From positions 1 to 9,654 of the forward strand of contig JAZQLP010000040.1 in NCBI GenBank assembly GCA_045542755.1: a stretch of DNA of 9,654 bases, read 5' to 3'. This document shows positions 1-5,240 of the stretch, piece by piece. A program made the translations under genes and the position numbers. The notes beneath the pieces are model-generated. The model was given only the letters and a program-made list of their open reading frames with translations, made no database searches and was not told where the DNA came from. Source of the stretch: JAZQLP01 sp045542755. GTDB lineage: Bacteria; Bacillota; Clostridia; Oscillospirales; UBA644. Every line of letters begins with the position of its first letter. Position 1 is the stretch's first letter.

Positions 1-71
1 GATTCCATACGCGACTTTGTCACAATTCCATACCGCAACAAGTTGCGGATTACATACACGCCTTCGGCGTG
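1..71 (+). repeat. Tandem spacer-hairpin array (3 units, probably continuing left of the window)
   Basis: Three units of 23, 24 and 23 nt begin at 1, 24 and 48. Each starts with a near-identical 10-nt spacer (GATTCCATAC, AATTCCATAC, GATTACATAC) followed by a short inverted repeat. The arms are GCGAC/GTCAC (11-15/19-23, one C-A mismatch), CGCAAC/GTTGCG (34-39/42-47) and ACGCC/GGCGT (58-62/66-70); the last two extend by an outer C-G pair. Arm sequences differ between units while pairing is kept. A degenerate fourth spacer (GATTTGGAC, from 71) runs into the ribosome binding site of the next gene. The pattern is seen directly; its function is unknown. Confidence 0.7.
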
Positions 72-95
72 ATTTGGACGCGAAAGGAGAACGAT

Positions 96-449
96 ATGGC
101 AAAAAATTTTTTGCTTGAATATTCTGAACAGTTAGCTTGCGAGATTGCAAAGCTTTGTAACGAGTACAAAATAGATTCCAATACGGTATATCAAATCAAG
201 AAATCCTCATCAAGCGTTTTTGCCAATATCTCCGAAGCACAATATCCGCAAAGTCTTGCCGATATGCTTTCAAAGTTTGAGATCGCACGCAAAGAATGTA
301 TGGAAACCGAAAGTTGGCTCAAGTTGATTTTCTCGTCAGGACGCATTCCCGAAGAAACTTTTAAGAAATACCGCAATCTCTGCGGCAGGATACGAAGAAT
401 GCTGACAGCTTCATGTATCACAATAGAAAAGAAACTAAATCAAAAATAA
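96..449 (+). CDS. Four-helix-bundle protein (S23 / Avd-like family)
   Basis: A 117-residue protein of predicted amphipathic helices with no signal peptide or membrane segment. It matches the general pattern of the four-helix-bundle family that includes proteins encoded in 23S rRNA intervening sequences and the Avd accessory proteins of diversity-generating retroelements: a central SSVFANISEAQ stretch, then a helix with IARKECMETESWL, then a basic C-terminal helix (KKYRNLCGRIRR). Family members form oligomeric bundles and some bind nucleic acid; the role of this one is unknown. I chose ATG at 96 because AAAGGAG at 83-89 lies 6 nt upstream; a GTG at 69 in the same frame has no such site and falls in the hairpin array. 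No rRNA, reverse transcriptase or template repeat is visible nearby. The gene appears more AT-rich than the pyr genes, so it may be a mobile or accessory insertion (inference). Confidence 0.8.
   Translation: MAKNFLLEYSEQLACEIAKLCNEYKIDSNTVYQIKKSSSSVFANISEAQYPQSLADMLSKFEIARKECMETESWLKLIFSSGRIPEETFKKYRNLCGRIRRMLTASCITIEKKLNQK
99..114. repeat. 16-bp perfect palindrome with A6T6 core inside the start of the four-helix-bundle gene
   Basis: GCAAAAAATTTTTTGC is a perfect palindrome starting one base after the ATG. It encodes Ala-Lys-Asn-Phe-Leu. It could be a bent A-tract protein site, or simply a chance product of AT-rich codons. Confidence 0.5.
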
Positions 450-489
450 CAGTAAAAGCCTGCAACAATATTGCAGGCTTTTACTGTTA
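447..489. terminator. Bidirectional intrinsic terminator over the stop codon of the four-helix-bundle gene
   Basis: A 19-bp perfect inverted repeat (447-465 and 471-489) with a 5-nt loop (CAATA). The gene's TAA stop at 447-449 is the first part of the left arm. The GC-rich core (GCCTGCAA/TTGCAGGC) is flanked by AAAA on the left and TTTT on the right, so it can terminate in either direction: rightward for the four-helix-bundle gene, and leftward as a backup for pnuC. Confidence 0.8.
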
Positions 490-535
490 TCAACATAAGA
501 CAATTATTCTATAAAGAATATTATATGCCGCCCCC

Positions 536-552
536 AAAAACCGCAGGTTTTT
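536..552 (-). terminator. Possible weak terminator directly after pnuC
   Basis: On the minus strand AAAAACC-TGC-GGTTTTT forms a 7-bp hairpin abutting the pnuC stop codon (553-555). The T run is part of the stem and is followed by G residues rather than more T, so this is a poor intrinsic terminator. The stronger hairpin at 447-489 may do the work. Confidence 0.35.
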
Positions 553-1239
553 CTATATTCCCTGTCTTTTTTCCATTTTCAGCCAATTAAAGAAGCCGTA
601 AAGGTCGTTTATGAGAAAGACTGCAAAGCATACCACCACCGAAAGATAAGAAACGTCCACCGCAGTAGCCATTATCCAAAGGACTATCAGCACGACGTCG
701 TTTGCCGCGTACGCAAGGGCGAAGTATGGGCTTCGCCTAAAGGTAAGATAAGCTGCAAGAAAACTGGTGGTCACAGATAGGGTGCTTGGGAGAAGATTTG
801 CCGTATTGAAGGCGGCAAGGATAAAATAAAACGCAACAGTCACCCCAACGGTCAGCACCGCCGAAAAGACGATCTCCCTACCCCCGATACGGTTGACCTT
901 CACCTCTGACCTTTTTCCCTTATAGGGATTTTTAAGCCATGATATAAGGGCAAAAAGAGCCATTGGCGCAGTCATTCCCAGATAGGTTATCATCTCCCCG
1001 TAATAGGCAAAGCTCCATGAAATGAAACCGTACAAAAGGCTGAATATTATCATCAGTATCTGACCGAAAGGGTTTCCCTTTGCGTTAAATATCAAAGAGG
1101 TTACCCCGATTAAAGATGCAAACAGGGTAAGATAACCTGTTCTGTCAAAAAGGAAAAACGATACCGTTATCATCGCTACAGATGACACCCACAGGGCTAT
1201 CTCCACAGTCGAAAAATATTTTATTATTCTTTTACACAT
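553..1239 (-). CDS. pnuC: PnuC-type nicotinamide riboside transporter
   Basis: A 228-residue integral membrane protein with about eight hydrophobic segments (roughly residues 12-30, 36-51, 58-75, 85-103, 121-143, 152-166, 174-191, 197-215). Family features include FNAKGNPFGQ at 51-60, an Asn-Asp pair at 180-181 in a late membrane helix, and the typical C-terminal NDLYGFFNW at 211-219 followed by a short basic tail. PnuC proteins move nicotinamide riboside, an NAD precursor, by facilitated diffusion, and intracellular phosphorylation traps it. Relatives PnuT and PnuX carry thiamine or other vitamins, and the motifs alone do not settle the substrate. The ATG at 1239 is preceded by GAGG (1245-1248) with 5-nt spacing. 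The gene has its own promoter and a leader with an apparent attenuator, so expression is probably controlled by a small molecule or cofactor (inference). No NAD biosynthesis gene is adjacent. Confidence 0.85.
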   Translation of the reverse strand: MCKRIIKYFSTVEIALWVSSVAMITVSFFLFDRTGYLTLFASLIGVTSLIFNAKGNPFGQILMIIFSLLYGFISWSFAYYGEMITYLGMTAPMALFALISWLKNPYKGKRSEVKVNRIGGREIVFSAVLTVGVTVAFYFILAAFNTANLLPSTLSVTTSFLAAYLTFRRSPYFALAYAANDVVLIVLWIMATAVDVSYLSVVVCFAVFLINDLYGFFNWLKMEKRQGI

Positions 1240-1343
1240 AATTACCTCACAAAAAAAGAAGCATCCGTTATGCGTATCTTCAAAGACCTAACGACACGCA
1301 AACGAATGCATCGCACTCTCTACCCGGTGGCAGATTATTTATT
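1240..1343 (-). promoter_or_regulatory. Structured pnuC leader RNA, candidate riboswitch or attenuator of unknown class
   Basis: The expected transcript starts near 1343 and runs about 104 nt to the pnuC ATG. Two hairpins abut at its 5' end. The first is TCTGCC/GGTAGA with a 4-nt loop (1334-1319); the second is GAGTGC/GCATTC with a 3-nt loop (1318-1304). The right arm of the second uses the same bases (1304-1309) as the left arm of the terminator, so they are mutually exclusive, as in an antiterminator/terminator switch. I tried to match TPP, THF, cobalamin, preQ1 and T-box consensus elements by eye and found none. NAD+-II (pnuC motif) riboswitches occur upstream of pnuC elsewhere, but I cannot confirm a match. 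Ligand and mechanism are inference. Confidence 0.6.
1251..1309 (-). terminator. Intrinsic terminator in the pnuC leader (attenuator)
   Basis: On the minus strand the arm GCATTCGT (1302-1309) pairs with ACGGATGC (1261-1268, one G-U). Past a small internal loop (1301 against 1269-1270), TGCGTGTC (1293-1300) pairs with GATACGCA (1271-1278, one G-U), closing a 14-nt loop (1279-1292). This 16-bp stem is followed at once by TTCTTTTTTT (1260-1251), the classic layout of an intrinsic terminator. The pnuC ribosome binding site starts only a few bases further on, so transcription must pass this hairpin for pnuC to be expressed. Confidence 0.75.
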
Positions 1344-1349
1344 TTGTAT

Positions 1350-1378
1350 ATTATAGCATCTCAAGGGAGAAAAGTCAA
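1350..1378 (-). promoter_or_regulatory. Sigma-A promoter of pnuC
   Basis: On the minus strand TTGACT (1378-1373) is followed after exactly 17 nt by TATAAT (1355-1350). A TG one base before the -10 (TGCTATAAT) makes it an extended -10. The -35 box lies 10 bp after the pcp stop codon, with no terminator between. Confidence 0.85.
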
Positions 1379-1388
1379 GACCTCTCCC

Positions 1389-1991
1389 CTATTTATTTCC
1401 AAAAAATTCCACCAGCGCAATCAGGGCCTTAACGTCGTCCTCAAGGGGCATGGAAGGGCACATAGGCTTTCTCTCTGCCTGTTGAGGAAGATATGGGATA
1501 TGAACGAATAATCCCCTCATATGGCTATTCTGACAGGCGTGGAGCAGGTTAAAATAAAGGGTGTTGCAAACGTAGGTACCTGCGTGGTAGGAAATTTCGC
1601 AGAATATCCTTTGTCGGTTTACGGCCGCCTTTGCCCCCTTAAGGTCAAGGGTGGAAAAATAGGCGGTAACGTCGGATTCGGGAATAACGGGAACACCCGT
1701 CTTTATCACGCCGTCGTTATCGGGAACAATAGCGTCGGCCATATTAAGGGCGCAGAATTCAAGCTCCACGTTCTTTCTCCGTCCCGCAAGTCCCACGCAT
1801 ATAACAAAGTCGGGGTTATGCTCATCTATGGCCTCCAAAAGCATTTTGGGAGCTCTTTGGTAGGAGGTGGGGAGATACGCCTTTACTATCTGATGCTCCC
1901 CTATTTTATCGGGCAAAGCATCCACGGCAAGGGTGGAGGGATTTATTGTTTCAAAATTAAAAGGGTCAAAGCCGGTAAATAAGAATTTCAT
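1389..1991 (-). CDS. pcp: Pyrrolidone-carboxylate (pyroglutamyl) peptidase, family C15
   Basis: A 200-residue cytosolic cysteine peptidase that removes N-terminal pyroglutamate from peptides. Family landmarks are in order: GFDPFNFETINPS at 7-19, GLAGRR at 67-72 with catalytic Glu78 nearby, the nucleophile Cys142 in AGTYVCN (137-143), and catalytic His164 in FVHIP (162-166). All three triad residues are present and the length is close to the usual 200-215. The glycine-rich motif reads GLAGRR where most members have a GxAGGR form; I take this as a tolerated change. ATG at 1991 is preceded by GGAGAG (1995-2000), which overlaps the stop codon of the AP endonuclease gene 8 nt upstream, so the two are likely translationally coupled. 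No terminator follows before the pnuC promoter, so read-through into the pnuC leader is expected. Confidence 0.9.
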   Translation of the reverse strand: MKFLFTGFDPFNFETINPSTLAVDALPDKIGEHQIVKAYLPTSYQRAPKMLLEAIDEHNPDFVICVGLAGRRKNVELEFCALNMADAIVPDNDGVIKTGVPVIPESDVTAYFSTLDLKGAKAAVNRQRIFCEISYHAGTYVCNTLYFNLLHACQNSHMRGLFVHIPYLPQQAERKPMCPSMPLEDDVKALIALVEFFGNK

Positions 1992-1999
1992 ATTCTCTC

Positions 2000-2752
2000 C
2001 TAAATATCTAAAACAAGCCCTACGGGACAGTGGTCGCTGCCCATAATTTCGGGACAGATAAAGGCATCGGATATTTTATCCTTTATGGAATCGGAAACTA
2101 TAAAATAGTCTATACGCCACCCTGCGTTGTTAGCTCGGGCGTTATACATATATGACCACCAACTGTAGGCTCCCGTTTTGTCGGGATAAAGGTATCTGAA
2201 TGAGTCGGTAAAGCCTGCATCTAACAGCTTGGTCATCTTCTCCCTTTCCTGGGGAGTGAACCCTGCGTTATTAACGTTTGTTTTAGGGTTTTTAAGGTCT
2301 ATTTCGGTATGAGCCACATTGAGATCCCCGCAAAGGATACAAGGCTTTTTAGCACTTAAAGAGGCCATATACTCACGCAGGCAATCCTCAAACTCCATTC
2401 TGTAATCCAGACGGGTAAGCTCCCTCTGAGCGTTGGGGGTGTAACAGCAAATAAGATAGAAATTTTCGTATTCAAGGGTTATGAGTCGTCCCTCATCACT
2501 ATATTTCCCCTCTATGCCGTAGGCCACGGATAGAGGCTCCTTTTTTGTAAAAATAGCGGTACCCGAATACCCCTTCTTTATGGCGCTGCTGAAGTAAGAA
2601 AGGTATCCTTCGGGGGCAAAATCAGCCTCGCCGGGCTGCATCTTTGTTTCCTGCAGACAGAAAAAGTCGGCATCAGCTTCTTTAAAAAAATCTTCAAAGC
2701 CCTTTTTAAGGCAGGCTCGAAAGCCGTTTACGTTCCAGGATATAAACTTCAT
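2000..2752 (-). CDS. xth: Exodeoxyribonuclease III / AP endonuclease (ExoA-type)
   Basis: A 250-residue member of the Mg-dependent endonuclease/exonuclease/phosphatase fold, the same size as Bacillus ExoA. It cuts DNA 5' of abasic sites in base-excision repair and has 3'-5' exonuclease and 3'-phosphatase activity. Active-site residues are all visible: Asn7 (WNVNG), metal-binding Glu35 (LQETK), Tyr104 (CCYTPNA), Asp143 and Asn145 (GDLNVAH), Asp215 (WRIDYF), and the terminal Asp240-His241 pair (GSDHCPVG). The start ATG at 2752 overlaps the stop of the upstream kinase-like gene in an ATGA arrangement, which argues for coupling. It is the middle gene of a minus-strand trio with the kinase-like protein and pcp, an association with no obvious metabolic logic. 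The naming xth versus exoA is a matter of convention. Confidence 0.93.
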   Translation of the reverse strand: MKFISWNVNGFRACLKKGFEDFFKEADADFFCLQETKMQPGEADFAPEGYLSYFSSAIKKGYSGTAIFTKKEPLSVAYGIEGKYSDEGRLITLEYENFYLICCYTPNAQRELTRLDYRMEFEDCLREYMASLSAKKPCILCGDLNVAHTEIDLKNPKTNVNNAGFTPQEREKMTKLLDAGFTDSFRYLYPDKTGAYSWWSYMYNARANNAGWRIDYFIVSDSIKDKISDAFICPEIMGSDHCPVGLVLDI

Positions 2753-3270
2753 TTTTTACGCCCCATTTTCTTCAGAAGTCTGTTGACCTGACCTCTGGTT
2801 TTTAGGATTATAAAAGGTTTATTGGGATATTTTTCCTTCAGAGCAAGAACCTGAGGTCTGCCGTTTTTTGGATAATCAAGAGCCATTTTAAGCAATTCAA
2901 AATAATCCTTACCCCACCTTTCCTCGCAGTTCTCGGGCATATCGGCGCGGGGCTTATTTCGCCTCTTTATAAGGCTCCAAAGACATACCCATCTGCTTAT
3001 ATCCAAAAATATCACCGCGTCTGCTCGCTCCACACGGCGTTCCATGGTGCGGGAGTAGTTTCCGTCCACTATCCAGCTATCCTCCGCCGTTATTCGGTCA
3101 AGGCGGCTGTCAAACTCGTTCCTGTCCAAAGACTCCCACCCGGGTTTCCAGAACACCTTGTCAAGGTGAGTAACGGGGATGCCTAAGGCCTCGCCCAGCC
3201 TTGCCGACAGATAGCTTTTGCCGCTACCGCAGCTACCAACCACTACTATTTTTTTATACGCCGAAAGCAT
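2749..3270 (-). CDS. P-loop kinase-like protein (adenylate kinase-like / 'DNA topology modulation protein' FlaR family)
   Basis: A 173-residue soluble P-loop NTPase. The Walker A motif GSCGSGKS is at 12-19. It is followed by family signatures THLDKVFWKPGW (34-45), WIVDGNYSRT (66-75), a Walker B-like strand AVIFLD (85-90), and an Arg-rich lid-like segment with KRRNKPRADM (102-111). These mark a widespread group annotated as 'topology modulation protein' or adenylate kinase-like; its real substrate is generally unknown. A nucleotide or small-molecule kinase role is inference from the fold. I chose the ATG at 3270 because GGGGAG (3277-3282) sits 6 nt upstream; a TTG at 3291 in the same frame would swallow that site. 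It is first gene of the trio with xth and pcp, read from a near-consensus promoter at 3303-3331. Confidence 0.82.
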   Translation of the reverse strand: MLSAYKKIVVVGSCGSGKSYLSARLGEALGIPVTHLDKVFWKPGWESLDRNEFDSRLDRITAEDSWIVDGNYSRTMERRVERADAVIFLDISRWVCLWSLIKRRNKPRADMPENCEERWGKDYFELLKMALDYPKNGRPQVLALKEKYPNKPFIILKTRGQVNRLLKKMGRKK

Positions 3271-3302
3271 GGGCCACTCCCCTTTTCTCAAACTTTAGGC
3301 AT

Positions 3303-3331
3303 ATTATATCACATTGTATCAAGAATTGCAA
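3303..3331 (-). promoter_or_regulatory. Sigma-A promoter of the kinase-xth-pcp operon
   Basis: On the minus strand TTGCAA (3331-3326) and TATAAT (3308-3303) are separated by 17 nt, with an extended TGA before the -10. It points away from the plus-strand promoter; the two -35 boxes are 8 bp apart. Confidence 0.8.
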
Positions 3332-3339
3332 TACCGAAC

Positions 3340-3368
3340 TTGACTGAAAAGGGATTCCGTGGTATAAT
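3340..3368 (+). promoter_or_regulatory. Sigma-A promoter of the GNAT gene
   Basis: TTGACT (3340-3345) and TATAAT (3363-3368) are 17 nt apart with an extended -10 (TGG before TATAAT). The expected start site near 3375 leaves a leader of only about 17 nt, little more than the ribosome binding site. Confidence 0.85.
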
Positions 3369-3391
3369 GGTGTGGAAAGAAGGTGCAACCA

Positions 3392-3856
3392 ATGAATCCT
3401 GAAATCATTAACCTTAAAAACAGACCCGACTTAAAGGAAAAGGCCATAAAGTGGTTTTCCTCAAAATGGGGAGTTGCAGAAATCGAATACAGAAAAAGCT
3501 TTGACGAGATGTACGCAGACCTCTCCCCCATTCCGCTATGGTTCGTTATCTTGGGTGATGAGGGAGAAATTGCGGCAGGTTGCGGAATAATTGAAAACGA
3601 CTTTGTTGACAGAACCGACCTTAAGCCCTACCTTTGCGCCCTCTTCGTTGAGCCCCAATACAGAGGCAATGCTTTGGGCGGAAAGCTGCTTTTTAATGCA
3701 AGAAAAGAGGCAAAAAAGGGCGGATTTGAAAACATATATCTTTGCACCGACCACGAAAGCTACTACGAAAAATACGGCTGGAATCACATAGGCCACGGCA
3801 ATCACCCTTGGGGCGAATCCTCAAGGATATATCAGGCAGATACAAATATAGAATAA
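3392..3856 (+). CDS. GNAT family N-acetyltransferase
   Basis: A 154-residue protein of the acetyl-CoA-dependent N-acetyltransferase fold. The acetyl-CoA pyrophosphate-binding motif A is clear: a strand LCALFVEPQYRGNALGGKLL starting about residue 79, with the Q/R-x-x-G-x-A/G form as QYRGNALG. A later segment YLCTDHESYYEKYGW matches the motif B region, where a tyrosine often serves as general acid. The acceptor substrate cannot be read from sequence; it could act on a small amine, a peptide or an aminoglycoside-like compound. ATG at 3392 follows AAGAAGG (3376-3382) with 9-nt spacing; a GTG at 3383 directly abuts that site and is unlikely. The gene is monocistronic, with its own promoter and a hairpin terminator 8 nt after the stop. 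Confidence 0.85.
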   Translation: MNPEIINLKNRPDLKEKAIKWFSSKWGVAEIEYRKSFDEMYADLSPIPLWFVILGDEGEIAAGCGIIENDFVDRTDLKPYLCALFVEPQYRGNALGGKLLFNARKEAKKGGFENIYLCTDHESYYEKYGWNHIGHGNHPWGESSRIYQADTNIE

Positions 3857-3864
3857 TAAAAATA

Positions 3865-3886
3865 ACGGCTACCTTGTGGTAGCCGT
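3865..3886. terminator. Shared bidirectional terminator between the GNAT gene and pyrI
   Basis: A perfect 9-bp stem ACGGCTACC/GGTAGCCGT with a TTGT loop. On the plus strand it is followed by CTTCTTTATTTATTT, ending the GNAT transcript. On the minus strand it is followed by TATTTTTATTATT, ending the pyr operon. It lies about 8-9 nt from both stop codons, so one hairpin serves two convergent transcripts. Confidence 0.88.
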
Positions 3887-3895
3887 CTTCTTTAT

Positions 3896-4312
3896 TTATT
3901 TAGCCTTACTTTCGCAATAGATACAGCGATAGATACGGTTTTCTCTATCGGTGAGCTTGAACACGTGGGGAAGCTCCTGCTCTGTAGAGGTTATGCAACG
4001 GGGGTTTTTGCACTTGATAACCCCTTCTACCCTTTCGGGCATTCCGGGACGGAGCTTTTCAACTATCTTTCCGTCACGGATAATATTTACGTTAACGCCG
4101 GGATCAACGTAGCCTATAACGTCAAAGTTAAGGTCTATAACCGCGTCTATTTTGATAATATCCTTCTTGCCCGTCTTTTTACTGTCGGCGTTTTTTATGA
4201 TAGCGACGGAGCATTTAAGCTCACCCAGATTAAGGATATCATAGAGCTTCATACCCTTGCCCGCGGTGATGTGGTCAATAACGATACCGTCGTTTATGGG
4301 ATCAAGTCGCAT
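3896..4312 (-). CDS. pyrI: Aspartate carbamoyltransferase regulatory subunit
   Basis: A 138-residue zinc-binding regulatory chain of aspartate transcarbamoylase. The N-terminal nucleotide-binding domain carries the family opening DGIVIDHITAGKGMKL (8-23). The C-terminal zinc domain has all four ligands: Cys101 and Cys106 (CKNPRC), Cys130 and Cys133 (CIYC). In known enzymes this domain contacts the PyrB catalytic chains, and the N-terminal domain binds CTP or ATP for allosteric control. It is shorter than the enterobacterial 153 residues, mainly at the N-terminus, as expected for clostridial members. ATG at 4312 lies one base after the pyrB stop; its ribosome binding site GGAGG (4322-4326) is inside the last pyrB codons, so 1:1 coupled synthesis with PyrB is likely. 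It is the last gene of the operon. Confidence 0.93.
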   Translation of the reverse strand: MRLDPINDGIVIDHITAGKGMKLYDILNLGELKCSVAIIKNADSKKTGKKDIIKIDAVIDLNFDVIGYVDPGVNVNIIRDGKIVEKLRPGMPERVEGVIKCKNPRCITSTEQELPHVFKLTDRENRIYRCIYCESKAK

Positions 4313-4313
4313 A

Positions 4314-5228
4314 TCATTTCACCTCCAACAAATCAAGAATAAGAGCCATACGCATATACTTTGCATTAAGAACCTGCTTAAAGTAGCAAGCTCTGGGGTC
4401 ATTATCCACAGCAACGGATATTTCGTTAACTCTGGGAAGAGGATGGAGTATACACATATCGGGGCGTGCGGACTGGAGCTTTTCGGGATTCAGGATATAG
4501 GTATCCTTAAGGCGGATGTAATCGGCCTCGTTGAAGAATCTCTCCTTCTGCACACGGGTCATATAAAGAACGTCAAGCTCGGGCATAGCCTCTTCAAGGC
4601 TGAGTATCTCTTTATAGGGGATTCCGTTACGGTCAAGAACCTCGCTCTTGATATAATCGGGGAGCTTAAGCTCCTCGGGAGAAATAAGAACGATGTTTAT
4701 ACCCTCGTATCTTGAAAGGGCATTGATAAGGGAATGTACGGTTCTGCCGAACTTAAGGTCGCCGCAAAAGCCCACTGTAAGGTTATTTATCCTGCCCTTT
4801 TCTCTCTTTATGGTAAAGAGGTCTGCAAGGGTCTGGGTGGGGTGGTTATGACCGCCGTCGCCCGCATTGATAACGGGAACGGATGCGTTCATGGATGCAA
4901 CAAGGGGTGCGCCCTCCTTGGGATGACGCATAGCGATAATATCTGCGTAGCAGCTTACAACGCGGGCCGTATCTGCAACGCTTTCACCCTTGGAAGCGGA
5001 GGAAGAGCCCGAATCGGAAAATCCTAAAACGTTACCGCCAAGCTCGTACATAGCCGCCTCAAAGGAAAGGCGGGTTCTGGTGGAGGGCTCAAAAAAGAGG
5101 GTTGCTATTTTTTTGCCCTTACATTTTTCCGAGTATGCCGCAGGATTCTCCACTATATCGGAGGCTACGGCCATAAGACCCTCTATCTCTTCGGTAGAAA
5201 GGTCCATTATGTCAATAAGACTTCTCAT
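4314..5228 (-). CDS. pyrB: Aspartate carbamoyltransferase catalytic subunit
   Basis: A 304-residue enzyme that joins carbamoyl phosphate and aspartate to N-carbamoyl-aspartate, the committed step of pyrimidine synthesis. The carbamoyl-phosphate loop FEPSTRTRLSFE is at 46-57. The mobile loop contributed to a neighbouring subunit holds Lys80 (SSSASKGES), as in trimeric ATCases. Further signatures are RHP (101-103), HNHPTQTLAD (127-136), Arg162 (FGRTVHSL), the aspartate-loop Arg225 in MTRVQKER, and HPLPR at 262-266. Length matches the family and no active-site residue is missing. Start ATG at 5228 follows an AGAGG ribosome binding site 12 nt after pyrE. The presence of PyrI next to it implies an allosteric holoenzyme rather than the unregulated trimer found in bacilli. 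Confidence 0.96.
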   Translation of the reverse strand: MRSLIDIMDLSTEEIEGLMAVASDIVENPAAYSEKCKGKKIATLFFEPSTRTRLSFEAAMYELGGNVLGFSDSGSSSASKGESVADTARVVSCYADIIAMRHPKEGAPLVASMNASVPVINAGDGGHNHPTQTLADLFTIKREKGRINNLTVGFCGDLKFGRTVHSLINALSRYEGINIVLISPEELKLPDYIKSEVLDRNGIPYKEILSLEEAMPELDVLYMTRVQKERFFNEADYIRLKDTYILNPEKLQSARPDMCILHPLPRVNEISVAVDNDPRACYFKQVLNAKYMRMALILDLLEVK

Positions 5229-5240
5229 TATTCTGACCTC

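Noticed and set aside
1..57. CRISPR-like direct repeats
   Set aside because: The repeated part is only 10 nt and the intervening parts are 13-14 nt self-complementary hairpins, far too short for CRISPR repeats and spacers. No cas gene is present.
1..489. Diversity-generating retroelement (Avd-like protein) or a 23S rRNA intervening sequence
   Set aside because: There is no reverse transcriptase, no template/variable repeat pair and no rRNA sequence around the gene. Only the protein family resembles these systems.
520..548. Minus-strand TATAAT (525-520) as a promoter
   Set aside because: No -35-like hexamer lies 16-18 nt upstream, and no minus-strand gene follows inside the window. It is probably AT-rich chance.
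1240..1343. Naming the pnuC leader as an NAD+-II, TPP or cobalamin riboswitch
   Set aside because: Conserved core elements of TPP and cobalamin classes are not visible and the leader is too short for cobalamin. I cannot recall or verify the NAD+-II consensus well enough to claim it. A GCCAC stretch alone is not evidence.
1521..1982. Long plus-strand open frame opposite pcp
   Set aside because: It lies wholly antisense to a clearly conserved peptidase, lacks a ribosome binding site, and reads as low-information Gly/Val/Lys-rich sequence typical of frame shadows. The same reasoning removes plus-strand frames opposite pyrB, pyrE, pyrF and pyrD.
3271..3291. TTG start at 3291 for the kinase-like gene
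   Set aside because: The good ribosome binding site GGGGAG at 3277-3282 would be inside the coding region. ATG at 3270 has ideal 6-nt spacing to it.
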